Shown here in pieces: positions 22,752 to 30,446 of a DNA stretch of 30,489 nt (its first letter is position 1; each line of letters starts with the position of its first letter). The notes under the pieces were generated by a model that had not been told where the DNA came from, ran no database searches, and saw only the letters and a program-made list of their open reading frames with translations. The translations under genes and the position numbers were made by a program. Source of the stretch: Methanocorpusculum sp. (GTDB lineage: Archaea; Halobacteriota; Methanomicrobia; Methanomicrobiales; Methanocorpusculaceae); contig DALTWF010000022.1 of assembly GCA_029987235.1 (NCBI GenBank), positions 1-30,489 on the forward strand, given 5' to 3'.

Positions 22752-23818
22752 TTCATATCAGACCGTCCGATAGTAAGCCCCTCCTCAGCCCGAATCGTGC
22801 CCGAAATATGCGCATCCTCATGCAGCCAGACCGTTTTACCGGACACATCACCCAACACATCAGCCCCCCGCTCGATACGAACCCGGGCTCCTGCCACATC
22901 ACCGTGAATCGCATCGCGCGGACCGATTTTAATCCGGTCAGCCGCCCTGATACTGCCGAAAAGCGTCGTGTCTTTTAAGATTTTGACCGACTGTGCCTTC
23001 AGGTTTCCATGCAGACGCGAGTTTGCACCCACCTCCATCGGAGTCAGAACAGAGAACTGCGCAAGGTCCATGGTTGTTTTCGGCGGCAGAACAAGAGGAA
23101 CCGTATTTGCCTCTGAAATAAGGGTTGCAAGTTTCTCATTGGTTTTCTCCTCCCCCTCAAGATGCAGCATCGTCATGACATAAAGAAGGAGATACAAAAT
23201 AACCGGCATCGGATTACGCAGGGCAACATCACCGAACGCCTTCAGTTCTTTTACCTCAACCTTGTCACCCACATCAAGATTGCCGCCCACCGTGAGTTTT
23301 CCATGGATTTTTACACCTTCGCCCAGATACGCGTCCCCGTTGCAGATTACCGTTCCATGTATTTCGCAGAAATTGTCAATGCGCAAATCCCCTTCGGCAA
23401 CAACATCGCCGAAGAGTTCGCACAGTTCGCAGACAACGATATCATTTCCGTACACCCCGTAGCCTATGGAACAGTGATCTCCGATTAAGACATCGTGTTT
23501 TGTTTTGATGAGGTGTTCCTGCAGCTCGGTTTTTTCAGGCAGCACGCAGGTTTTGAATATTTCCGATGCAGACAGGACAACGGATGCGGTTTCTTCATCT
23601 ATTTTGGCAAGTTCTTTTAATACGTCTTCGCCGGCGGTGATTTCGGTAAACAGCGGTTCTGCTTCTTCGGGTATGCGTTTTGGTTCTTCTTTTTTCGGCA
23701 TCGCCCGGTTTTCAGCGGTGCGCTTTTCAAGAGCTGCTTCTTCTTCCGGGGTTAAATCCGGTATGCGAAGGTACTCTTCTTTTGCATCCGTTTCGGCTAC
23801 TATTATCCTGTCTGACAT
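22748..23818 (-). CDS. Bactofilin-like polymer-forming protein
   Basis: The 356-aa protein contains two blocks of short beta-helix rungs (about 125-205, GDHCSIGYGVYG... to GDVALR; and about 265-350, GANSRLHGNLK... to EEGLTIG). Recurring G-D/N-hydrophobic steps such as IHGTVICNGD, IHGKLTVGG, LFGSIRAAD and ISGTIRAEE are typical of bactofilins and related polymer-forming proteins. Between the blocks is a hydrophobic segment (PVILYLLLYVMTML) that may touch the membrane. The first 120 residues are acidic and helical. The split helix and internal hydrophobic piece differ from classic bacterial bactofilins of about 150 aa. A role in cell shape or envelope organisation is inference. Confidence 0.65.
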   Translation of the reverse strand: MSDRIIVAETDAKEEYLRIPDLTPEEEAALEKRTAENRAMPKKEEPKRIPEEAEPLFTEITAGEDVLKELAKIDEETASVVLSASEIFKTCVLPEKTELQEHLIKTKHDVLIGDHCSIGYGVYGNDIVVCELCELFGDVVAEGDLRIDNFCEIHGTVICNGDAYLGEGVKIHGKLTVGGNLDVGDKVEVKELKAFGDVALRNPMPVILYLLLYVMTMLHLEGEEKTNEKLATLISEANTVPLVLPPKTTMDLAQFSVLTPMEVGANSRLHGNLKAQSVKILKDTTLFGSIRAADRIKIGPRDAIHGDVAGARVRIERGADVLGDVSGKTVWLHEDAHISGTIRAEEGLTIGRSDMK

Positions 23819-23845
23819 AACCTATCTTTCTATACTTATACTATG

Positions 23846-25066
23846 TTATGCACCATACTTATGCGTTTTGTCGATAAGGTCTAAAAGTACTGCCATAAGA
23901 CCTGAGCCGGATATGCGGCACATCGCGCCTTTGGCGCAGGAGAGTTCGTCGTATGCGCATACGTCGTCAACGCGTACTCCGTCGCCGTGTATCATTAATG
24001 GTACGGGGTCTGCACTGTGTTCTTTGATGGTGCAGGGTGTTGAGTGGTCGCCGCAGACTGCTGTCAGGAGGCCGGGTACGTCAAAGAACGGGGCGATTGC
24101 CTCATCGATTTTTTCAAGGAACTCTTTTTTGGCTTCTGCTTTTCCATCGTGTCCGTATTCGTCGGCGTTTTTGATGTTGAAGAGGACGAAGTCTTTGTGT
24201 TCAAGTTCTTTGATGACAAGGGAGACCTGTTCGGATAAGGGGGTGGTCGGGAGAACGGGGATTCTTTCAAGTCCTACGGAGCTGCCGATTCCGGCGATTA
24301 ATGCAGCTGCTGCAACAACGCTTCCTTTAAGTTCGTGTTTTTCTTCAAAGGTTTCGTAGACGCCCATTTCTCCTGCTCCGCGGATTAAGACGCAGTTTGC
24401 GGGGAGTTGTCCTGCGGCAGCACGTGCTTTGTTTACAGGGTGGTCTTTGAGGATTTGTTCTGCCTGGCGGGTGAATTCGTTGCAGACTTCTGCGGTGAAT
24501 TTTGCTTTTGGGCTGTCATTTTCGGGAACTATGATTTTTGGTGCGGCGCCGGTTTTTTTTGGGTCGTTTGTGGATACGGCCGCGCAAAGTCCTTTGCCTT
24601 TGAGTGCGAGTGCCGCGCGGTGTCCGGTTCCGGGGGCAAATTCTATGGTTACGCCGTATTTTGAGAGGTCGACTCCGTTTTTAATCGCGGCGGATATTTC
24701 GGTGGTGTCGTTAATTCTTCCTGCGCGGCGGTCGCAGACTAATCCTTTTTCATCGAGCGTCGCGTAGTTTGCGCGGAATCCTATCATGCCGGGCTGCATT
24801 TTTATGCCGCAGCCGGCTGCTTCCAGAGGTCCGCGGCCGGTGTAGTATTTGTGCGGGTCGTAGCCGAGTAAACTTAGGTGGGAGGTGTCTGAGCCTGCAC
24901 GGATTCCGGGGGATATCGGGTCCATTATGCCGCAGATGCCTTCTTTTGCCATGCGGTCAAGGTTCGGAAGTTTAGCGGCCTGTAAGGGGGTTTTTCCGCT
25001 GAGGCATTCGCACGGGCGGTCTCCTACGCCGTCAATTATTAAGAGGAGAATTTTGGATGCTGTCAT
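23846..25066 (-). CDS. apgM: 2,3-bisphosphoglycerate-independent phosphoglycerate mutase, archaeal type
   Basis: ApgM interconverts 3- and 2-phosphoglycerate in glycolysis and gluconeogenesis. The 406-aa protein belongs to the alkaline phosphatase superfamily. The metal motif IDGVGDRP (D12) lies near the N-terminus, the catalytic serine is probably S59 in AGSDTSHLSLLGYDP, and later ligands appear in NADEYGHDG and VCGDHSTPC. The start codon is ATG at 25066 without a Shine-Dalgarno; a TATA-like TTTTTATCC lies about 35 bp upstream. The bactofilin-like gene follows after 27 bp and may be cotranscribed. Confidence 0.93.
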   Translation of the reverse strand: MTASKILLLIIDGVGDRPCECLSGKTPLQAAKLPNLDRMAKEGICGIMDPISPGIRAGSDTSHLSLLGYDPHKYYTGRGPLEAAGCGIKMQPGMIGFRANYATLDEKGLVCDRRAGRINDTTEISAAIKNGVDLSKYGVTIEFAPGTGHRAALALKGKGLCAAVSTNDPKKTGAAPKIIVPENDSPKAKFTAEVCNEFTRQAEQILKDHPVNKARAAAGQLPANCVLIRGAGEMGVYETFEEKHELKGSVVAAAALIAGIGSSVGLERIPVLPTTPLSEQVSLVIKELEHKDFVLFNIKNADEYGHDGKAEAKKEFLEKIDEAIAPFFDVPGLLTAVCGDHSTPCTIKEHSADPVPLMIHGDGVRVDDVCAYDELSCAKGAMCRISGSGLMAVLLDLIDKTHKYGA

Positions 25067-25106
25067 ATGGTAATAGTATTGGTGTGCATGGGATAAAAAT
25101 ACCGCC

Positions 25107-25115
25107 CGTTATATG
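25107..25115 (+). promoter_or_regulatory. Probable TATA box of the cation diffusion facilitator gene
   Basis: GTTATATG lies about 46 bp upstream of the ATG at 25157 in the short divergent region shared with apgM. Confidence 0.35.
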
Positions 25116-25156
25116 CGAAAACCCTAATACTCTTGACCTCTTATCTCTATCATCAT

Positions 25157-26134
25157 ATGTCATCCTCTCCCGATAAAGAAAACCGTGCGAAAAAGAATGT
25201 CGCAACCTTATCCATCTGCTCCAACGCATTCCTGACTGCAGGAAAACTCATCGCAGGTATTCTTTCCGGCTCGGTGAGTATAATATCCGAGGCAATCCAT
25301 TCCGGTCTTGATTTGCTTGCATCACTGATTGCCTTTTTTTCGGTCAGAAAATCCTCGCTGCCCCCTGACAAAGACCATGCGTTCGGGCACGGTAAATATG
25401 AAGACGCATCCGGCATCATCGAAGCGGTTTTAATCGTAGCCGCAGGCGGTATCATTATCTGGGAGGCTATCAGTCACCTGCTTAATCCGTCTGCGCTTGA
25501 TTTCGCCACTCTGTATATAGGTATGATTGTAATGGGGGTTTCTGCTGCCCTGAACTTTGTTGTCTCAACCTGTCTCATGCGGGTTGCAAAGCGCACGCAT
25601 TCCGTAGCGCTTGAAAGTGATGCATGGCATCTCAGAACGGATGTCATTACGTCTGCGGGTGTTTTCCTCGGTGTTATTCTGATATGGTTTACTGGTCTTA
25701 CGTGGATTGATTCAGCAGTCGCTATTGTTCTTGCGCTGTTTATTATCTATGAAGGGGTATCAATCATCAGGCGGACGTTCAGGGATTTGATGGACGCAAG
25801 TCTTACTAAAGACGAGATTGCAAAAATTGATGAGATTATCACGCGGCATGCAAACGAGTATACGGAGTATCATGGTCTGAAAACCCGCCGTGCAGGTCCT
25901 GATACGTTTGTTGAATTCCATCTGACCATACCGTATCGCTGCACGCTGGTAAACGCCCACGTGCTTACGGACCATATCGAGGATGAAATCCGTTCTGAAA
26001 TCAGGCGGTGTACGGTGATTATCCATTTTGAGCCGTGCGATGCGAGGTGCGGAAGCGAAATCTGCAGTTTCCTGTGTAAAGAGGAAGTAGAGGGAGGTGA
26101 AGGGGAAAAAGCGCAGGGAGATTTTAGCGGGTAA
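25157..26134 (+). CDS. Cation diffusion facilitator family transporter
   Basis: CDF proteins export divalent metals (Zn, Fe, Mn, Co) across the cytoplasmic membrane in exchange for protons. About 325 aa are present from the ATG at 25157; an in-frame TTG at 25133 would add eight residues but lacks support. The binding motifs HSGLD in the second helix, DHAFGHGKYED, and ESDAWHLRTD (HxxxD) in the fifth are intact. The cytoplasmic C-terminal domain has DTFVEFHLTIP and IHFEPCD. The last 30 residues add a Cys-rich piece (CDARCGSEICSFLCKE) that may bind metal and regulate transport. Metal specificity cannot be read with confidence. Confidence 0.9.
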   Translation: MSSSPDKENRAKKNVATLSICSNAFLTAGKLIAGILSGSVSIISEAIHSGLDLLASLIAFFSVRKSSLPPDKDHAFGHGKYEDASGIIEAVLIVAAGGIIIWEAISHLLNPSALDFATLYIGMIVMGVSAALNFVVSTCLMRVAKRTHSVALESDAWHLRTDVITSAGVFLGVILIWFTGLTWIDSAVAIVLALFIIYEGVSIIRRTFRDLMDASLTKDEIAKIDEIITRHANEYTEYHGLKTRRAGPDTFVEFHLTIPYRCTLVNAHVLTDHIEDEIRSEIRRCTVIIHFEPCDARCGSEICSFLCKEEVEGGEGEKAQGDFSG

Positions 26135-26250
26135 CGTCTTTTTCTGCTGCTGCACAACCTTCATATCATTTTATAACCCATTTATTCCATACTGAAAAAT
26201 CCTTATGGACGCAAGGCATCCCCAAAAAAAGCTGAACCGGATACAACTCT

Positions 26251-27489
26251 ATGGAGAAAAAGAAGCGGACTGCAAAACCTTCTGCTGCTGCATCATTTTC
26301 CTCACTGGTTTCTTCGATTCAGGACGTTGACGCCAGGTTTCATGCATCAGCAGTCCACGCAGTAAATACAAGTCTTACGCTTCGAAACTGGTGTATCGGT
26401 GCATATATTGCGGAATTTGAACTTGCGGGTGCAGGGCGTGCCCGATATGGCGAGAGGCTCTTTGAGTCGATTGCTGACGAACTGAAACACCGGGGTTTTG
26501 TGCGCTGCAGTGCCCGTGATTTGCGGTTGTTTGTTGCATTTTATCAGGCATATCCGCAGGTTTTTGAGATGATTCCAAAAGAAGTGCAGGCAAATCTTCC
26601 GGCACTTTGCAGTGGGACCTGTATGGAAAATCCGGTCTCAGAATCAGATTCGGATAACCAAAAGGTATTAATAACAGGAAATTGGGACTCACTGAGTCCC
26701 AAATTCAAAACACCTGCAGACAAACTGGTTTCACACCTGTCTTTTACACATATTCGTTTACTTTTGGATGTAAATGAACCGTTGAAGCGTCTGTTTTATG
26801 AGATTGAATGTATTAAAGGTATATGGTCTGTTCGTGAACTGAAGCGTCAGATTGATTCGCAGCTGTTTGAGCGGACCGAATTGTCAAAAGATATGGCTGG
26901 CTGTGTGAAACTGGCTAATGAGGGTGCCGAGGTATTGTCTCCTTTGCATCTTCTGCGTGACCCGTTTGTGTTTGAATTCCTTGGTTTAAACTGGAAGGAT
27001 ATTGCTGATGAGTCGGATTTTGAGGACGCGCTTGTTGGAAAACTTGAGGAATTCCTGCTTGAACTTGGAAACGGGTTCTGTTTTGAGGCACGCCAGAAGC
27101 ATATCCTGATTGGCGGCGAGTATTATTCGGTTGACCTTGTCTTCTATCACAGGATATTAAAATGTCATGTGCTGGTTGATTTGAAGATGGGCGGCTTTTC
27201 CTATGCGCATGCGGGGCAGATGAATATGTATCTGAACTGGTTCCGTGAGAATATGATGGCGGAAGGTGACAATCCTCCGGTAGGTATTGTGCTTTGTCCG
27301 GATAAATCAGATGAGGTTGTAAGATATGCAACAGCAGGTCTTTCCAACGAGGTATTTGTATCCAAATACTCATCCGTCCTTCCAAGTCCCGAGGTTTTGG
27401 AGAAATTTATGCGGGATGAGGTTGATGTGTTAAAAGAGGCAGGTGTTGTGTACAGAAGGCACTTGCCTTCTTCCCCTCATCAATGCTAA
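26251..27489 (+). CDS. DUF1016 / YhcG-type PDDEXK nuclease family protein
   Basis: The 412-aa protein has the two-part layout of the YhcG family: an N-terminal helical DUF1016_N domain (about 10-170; RNWCIGAYIAEFELAG, RYGERLFESIADEL) and a C-terminal PDDEXK nuclease domain. In the latter, GFCFEARQKHILIGGEYYSVDLVFYHR carries the catalytic Asp, followed by VDLKMG, where the usual ExK is DxK, then GQMNMYLNW. A linker near residues 120-150 is Ser/Asn/Asp-rich, and its DNA contains a perfect 10-bp-arm palindrome. Such proteins are often found in accessory or defence contexts, but here the neighbours are housekeeping genes. The biological role is uncertain. Confidence 0.85.
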   Translation: MEKKKRTAKPSAAASFSSLVSSIQDVDARFHASAVHAVNTSLTLRNWCIGAYIAEFELAGAGRARYGERLFESIADELKHRGFVRCSARDLRLFVAFYQAYPQVFEMIPKEVQANLPALCSGTCMENPVSESDSDNQKVLITGNWDSLSPKFKTPADKLVSHLSFTHIRLLLDVNEPLKRLFYEIECIKGIWSVRELKRQIDSQLFERTELSKDMAGCVKLANEGAEVLSPLHLLRDPFVFEFLGLNWKDIADESDFEDALVGKLEEFLLELGNGFCFEARQKHILIGGEYYSVDLVFYHRILKCHVLVDLKMGGFSYAHAGQMNMYLNWFRENMMAEGDNPPVGIVLCPDKSDEVVRYATAGLSNEVFVSKYSSVLPSPEVLEKFMRDEVDVLKEAGVVYRRHLPSSPHQC

Positions 27490-27525
27490 ACTCTTATCAT
27501 TAATCAGGCACAATATAATAGGCAT

Positions 27526-28818
27526 ATGAGAATACTTGTTGTCGGAGGAGGGGGAAGAGAGCATGCAATATGTGCTGCTCTCTGTCGCAATCCGCAAGCA
27601 GAACTGTACAGCGTAATGGGCAAGAAAAACCCAGGGATAGCAAAACTTGCAAAAGAGGTCTTTTTACATGCCGAGACTGATTGTCCCGCAGTCCTTGAGT
27701 TTGCAAAGAAAACCGGTGTAAAATATGCCGTAATCGGACCTGAAGCACCCCTTCAGGCAGGTTTATCTGACACTCTTGCAGCAGCCGGCATTGGCTGTGT
27801 CGGTCCTGTCAAAGCAGCCGCCCGGATTGAAACCGACAAAGGATTCTGCCGCGAACTGATGAAAAAATACCATATTCCGGGCAGTCCCGAATACAAAATC
27901 TGCAAAAACCCCGAAGACGCAGTCTCCTTCATCAACGCATACAAAGGCGACCTTGCCGTAAAACCGACCGGATTAACCGGTGGAAAAGGCGTAAAAGTCA
28001 TGGGTGAACAGGTTGACCGTGCAGGAGCCGTTGAATATGCACGCACCCTCAAAGACCAGGACATTATTCTCGAAGAACGCCTCCTTGGCGAAGAATTCAC
28101 CCTTATGGCATTCGTTGACGGAAAACACCTTGTTCCGATGCCGCTTGTTCAGGACCACAAGCGTGCATTTGACGGCGATGTCGGACCGAATACGGGCGGA
28201 ATGGGTTCATATTCTCTTGAAACCCACAAATTCCCCTTCGTCACCGAAGCCGACTGGAATGCTGCATTTGACATCATGCAAAAGACGGTTGATGCGCTTG
28301 CAGAAGAAGGTTCCCCCTACAAAGGTATTCTCTACGGACAGTTCATGAACACCGCGTCCGGCCCGAAGGTCATTGAATTCAATGCCCGGTTTGGCGATCC
28401 GGAAGCTATGAACGTGTTAACCCTGCTTTCTTCCGACTTCGTTACGATTGTTGAACATATAGTGTCCGGCAGTCTTTGCCCGGCTGATGTTTCTTTTGAG
28501 AAATCTGCTTCGGTCTGCAAATATCTTGTCCCGGCGGGATACCCTGAAGCACCTCACGCAGGCGACCCGGTTACTCTTGGTGATATGCACGGCTGCAAAC
28601 TCTATTACGCAAATGTCGTTGAAGAAGACGGCGTTTTAAAAACCATCACCTCCCGCACGATGGCTTTTGTTGCGCTCGGTCCGTCTCTTGAAGAGGCGGA
28701 AAAAGCAGCCGAGGCCGCATGTGAAGGCGTAAAAGGAAATGTGCGTTTCAGAAAAGATGTCGGAACCCGTGCGCTTTTTGAAAAGCGCATTAAGCACATG
28801 AAGGAGCTTCGCGGATGA
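27526..28818 (+). CDS. purD: Phosphoribosylamine-glycine ligase
   Basis: PurD (GAR synthetase) joins phosphoribosylamine and glycine with ATP in the second step of purine synthesis. The 430 aa have the usual length. Visible features are the N-terminal loop VVGGGGREHAI, the ATP-grasp segment LAVKPTGLTGGKGVKVMG and GPNTGGMGSYS, and the metal-binding end EFNARFGDPEAMN. The last codons overlap argF by 4 bp (ATGA). It is preceded by a 36-bp AT-rich gap containing AATATAATA, which may hold its own promoter. Confidence 0.95.
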   Translation: MRILVVGGGGREHAICAALCRNPQAELYSVMGKKNPGIAKLAKEVFLHAETDCPAVLEFAKKTGVKYAVIGPEAPLQAGLSDTLAAAGIGCVGPVKAAARIETDKGFCRELMKKYHIPGSPEYKICKNPEDAVSFINAYKGDLAVKPTGLTGGKGVKVMGEQVDRAGAVEYARTLKDQDIILEERLLGEEFTLMAFVDGKHLVPMPLVQDHKRAFDGDVGPNTGGMGSYSLETHKFPFVTEADWNAAFDIMQKTVDALAEEGSPYKGILYGQFMNTASGPKVIEFNARFGDPEAMNVLTLLSSDFVTIVEHIVSGSLCPADVSFEKSASVCKYLVPAGYPEAPHAGDPVTLGDMHGCKLYYANVVEEDGVLKTITSRTMAFVALGPSLEEAEKAAEAACEGVKGNVRFRKDVGTRALFEKRIKHMKELRG

Positions 28819-29729
28819 AGGACCTTATTTCGATTACCGACCTTTCGGTCGAGGCGTATGATGAACTCCTGCTTCTTGCAGCCAAACTCAAGCGCCAGCG
28901 GTATGCGGGCGTTCCGCACCCGTATCTGCAGGGAAAGACTCTGGGTATGATTTTTGAGAAGGCGTCTACGCGTACCCGTATCTCGTTTGATGTGGGTATG
29001 CATGAGTTAGGGGGGTATGCAATCTACTTAAACTCCCGGGATACTCAGATGGGTCGGGGTGAAACCGTGCCTGATTCCGCCCGTGTTATGTCGCGCTTTA
29101 TGCACGGGGTGATTATGCGTACCTACAAGCATCAGACGATTGTGGATTTCGCAAAATATGCAAGCATTCCGGTGATTAATGCTCTTTCCGACAAGGAGCA
29201 TCCGTGTCAGATTTTAGCCGACTCGCTTACGTTAAAGGAGAAATTCGGCGACCTTCACGGATTAAAGATTGCCTGGGTGGGCGATGGAAACAATGTCTGC
29301 AATTCGTTACTTATGTGTTCGGTGCAGACCGGTATGGAAATTTCGGTTGCTACGCCGAAAGGGTATGAGCCAGATTCCGAGGCGGTCCGTTTTGCGGAGG
29401 ATAACGGGGGTAAAATCCATTTGTCGCATGATCCGGCAGAAGCTGTGCGTGATGCGCATGCGATTTATACTGATACCTGGATTTCTATGGGGGAGGAGGA
29501 TATCAGAGATAAGAAGCTCAAGGATTTCGGCGGGTTCCAGGTCAATTCGGCTCTGGTTGCAAAGGCTGCGGATGATGCGCTGATTCTGCATTGTCTTCCG
29601 GCGCACCGGGGTGAGGAGATAACGGATGAGGTGCTTGATTCGATGCAGAGCGGGGTGTGGGATGAGGCTGAAAACCGTCTGCATGCGCAGCAGGCTGTGC
29701 TTGTCAAGCTCCTGAACAATGAATTATAA
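28815..29729 (+). CDS. argF: Ornithine carbamoyltransferase
   Basis: ArgF makes citrulline from ornithine and carbamoyl phosphate in arginine synthesis. At 304 aa it has family length. The carbamoyl-phosphate motif STRTR (51-55), HPCQ (129-132) and the ornithine-binding HCLP (259-262) are all intact, and WVGDGNNVCNS supports OTCase rather than aspartate carbamoyltransferase. The ATG overlaps the purD stop, so purine and arginine genes share a transcript here; no shared regulation is implied by the sequence itself. Confidence 0.95.
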   Translation: MKDLISITDLSVEAYDELLLLAAKLKRQRYAGVPHPYLQGKTLGMIFEKASTRTRISFDVGMHELGGYAIYLNSRDTQMGRGETVPDSARVMSRFMHGVIMRTYKHQTIVDFAKYASIPVINALSDKEHPCQILADSLTLKEKFGDLHGLKIAWVGDGNNVCNSLLMCSVQTGMEISVATPKGYEPDSEAVRFAEDNGGKIHLSHDPAEAVRDAHAIYTDTWISMGEEDIRDKKLKDFGGFQVNSALVAKAADDALILHCLPAHRGEEITDEVLDSMQSGVWDEAENRLHAQQAVLVKLLNNEL

Positions 29730-29748
29730 GGAAGTATAAGGAATAATA

Positions 29749-30282
29749 ATGGATTTCGAGCGGATTGGAAAAAGGCTCTTTTGCGAGCATCTGGTGGGGG
29801 GTAACTTCGGTAATATGAGTGTGAAGGTTGACAGTCTTTCGTATTATATTACGAAGACGGGTTCGTATCTTGATGCTGATCCGGCGCAGATTGTTTTAAT
29901 GCCGTTAAACGGTCGGCAGACGCCGGGGGCGTCAAGTGAGTGGCGTGTGCATACGGCGGTGTACACTAATTCGGAGCATCAGGCGTTAGTGCATGCGCAT
30001 CCGCAGTTTTCGGTTGCGTTGTCGCTTGTTGAGGATGTTATTCGTACGGTGGATTCGGAGGGGGGTCTTTTGGCGCCGGAGATTCAGGTTGTTGATGGTG
30101 CGTGCGGCAGTCAGGTTCTTGCGGATAATGTGGGTGAGGCGCTTTCGCACAGTAAAATTGTTATTGCGCGGGGGCATGGGACGTTTGCTGCGGGGAGGAA
30201 TCTGGATGAGGCGTATCTGTATACTTCGCTTTGCGAGCATTGCTGCAAGGTGCTGTGGCTGAAAAATATGTATGAGAAGTGA
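29749..30282 (+). CDS. Class II aldolase/adducin family protein (FucA-like)
   Basis: The 177-aa protein is a zinc-dependent aldolase of the fuculose-1-phosphate aldolase type. It has GGNFGNMS (18-24) for phosphate binding, the catalytic glutamate E64 in SSEW, and zinc ligands H82 and H84 (VHAHP) and H143 (RGHGTFAAG). In Methanocaldococcus the related MJ1418 has been linked to lactaldehyde and lactate formation for coenzyme F420, a plausible role here too. An AAGGA lies about 9 nt before the ATG, 19 bp after argF, so it is likely the last gene of the purD-argF unit. Codons are almost all G/T-ending. Confidence 0.82.
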   Translation: MDFERIGKRLFCEHLVGGNFGNMSVKVDSLSYYITKTGSYLDADPAQIVLMPLNGRQTPGASSEWRVHTAVYTNSEHQALVHAHPQFSVALSLVEDVIRTVDSEGGLLAPEIQVVDGACGSQVLADNVGEALSHSKIVIARGHGTFAAGRNLDEAYLYTSLCEHCCKVLWLKNMYEK

Positions 30283-30290
30283 GGGGTCGG

Positions 30291-30346
30291 TTTTTTCTCT
30301 GTGGGGTTTACCTGTCTCCTCTGCGAATGTCACCATGAAAATCAGT
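30291..30346 (+). repeat. Terminator-associated dispersed element, copy C
   Basis: Just after the aldolase gene the plus strand reads T6, CTCTGTG, then CCTGTCTCCTCTG, a short insertion relative to copies A and B, and CCATGAAAATCAGTG. Order and orientation relative to the upstream gene match copies A and B, though this copy is more divergent. Confidence 0.45.
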
Positions 30347-30370
30347 GAAAGATATGGATGGTGAATCCGG

Positions 30371-30387
30371 GTCGGTGACTTTTTTTT
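30371..30387 (+). terminator. Terminator half-element GTCGGTGAC-T8
   Basis: GTCGGTGAC followed by T8 repeats exactly 60 bp later at 30431. The A6 left arm is missing in this copy, so it is a T-run terminator without the full palindrome. Confidence 0.4.
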
Positions 30388-30424
30388 GTGATGGAAAATA
30401 GTCAGCGGGTTATTTCTGCGTCTG

Positions 30425-30446
30425 AAAAAAGTCGGTGACTTTTTTT
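30425..30446. terminator. Palindromic terminator A6-GTC-GGT-GAC-T7
   Basis: The 9-bp arms A6-GTC (30425-30433) and GAC-T6 (30437-30445) flank a 3-base centre. The arms equal those of the palindrome at 21887-21907. A third degenerate GTCAGGTGATTT follows at 30460-30471, where the window ends. Confidence 0.5.

Noticed and set aside
23505..24359. 284-aa plus-strand open frame
   Set aside because: It is antisense to the bactofilin-like gene and apgM, is rich in Ser, and has no promoter or ribosome site.
25133..25156. TTG start for the cation diffusion facilitator
   Set aside because: The added residues have no ribosome site and the ATG at 25157 fits the promoter spacing and usual N-terminus better.
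26251..27489. A defence island around the DUF1016 nuclease
   Set aside because: The flanking genes are a metal exporter and purD/argF with normal codon use; no restriction, toxin or phage gene is adjacent.
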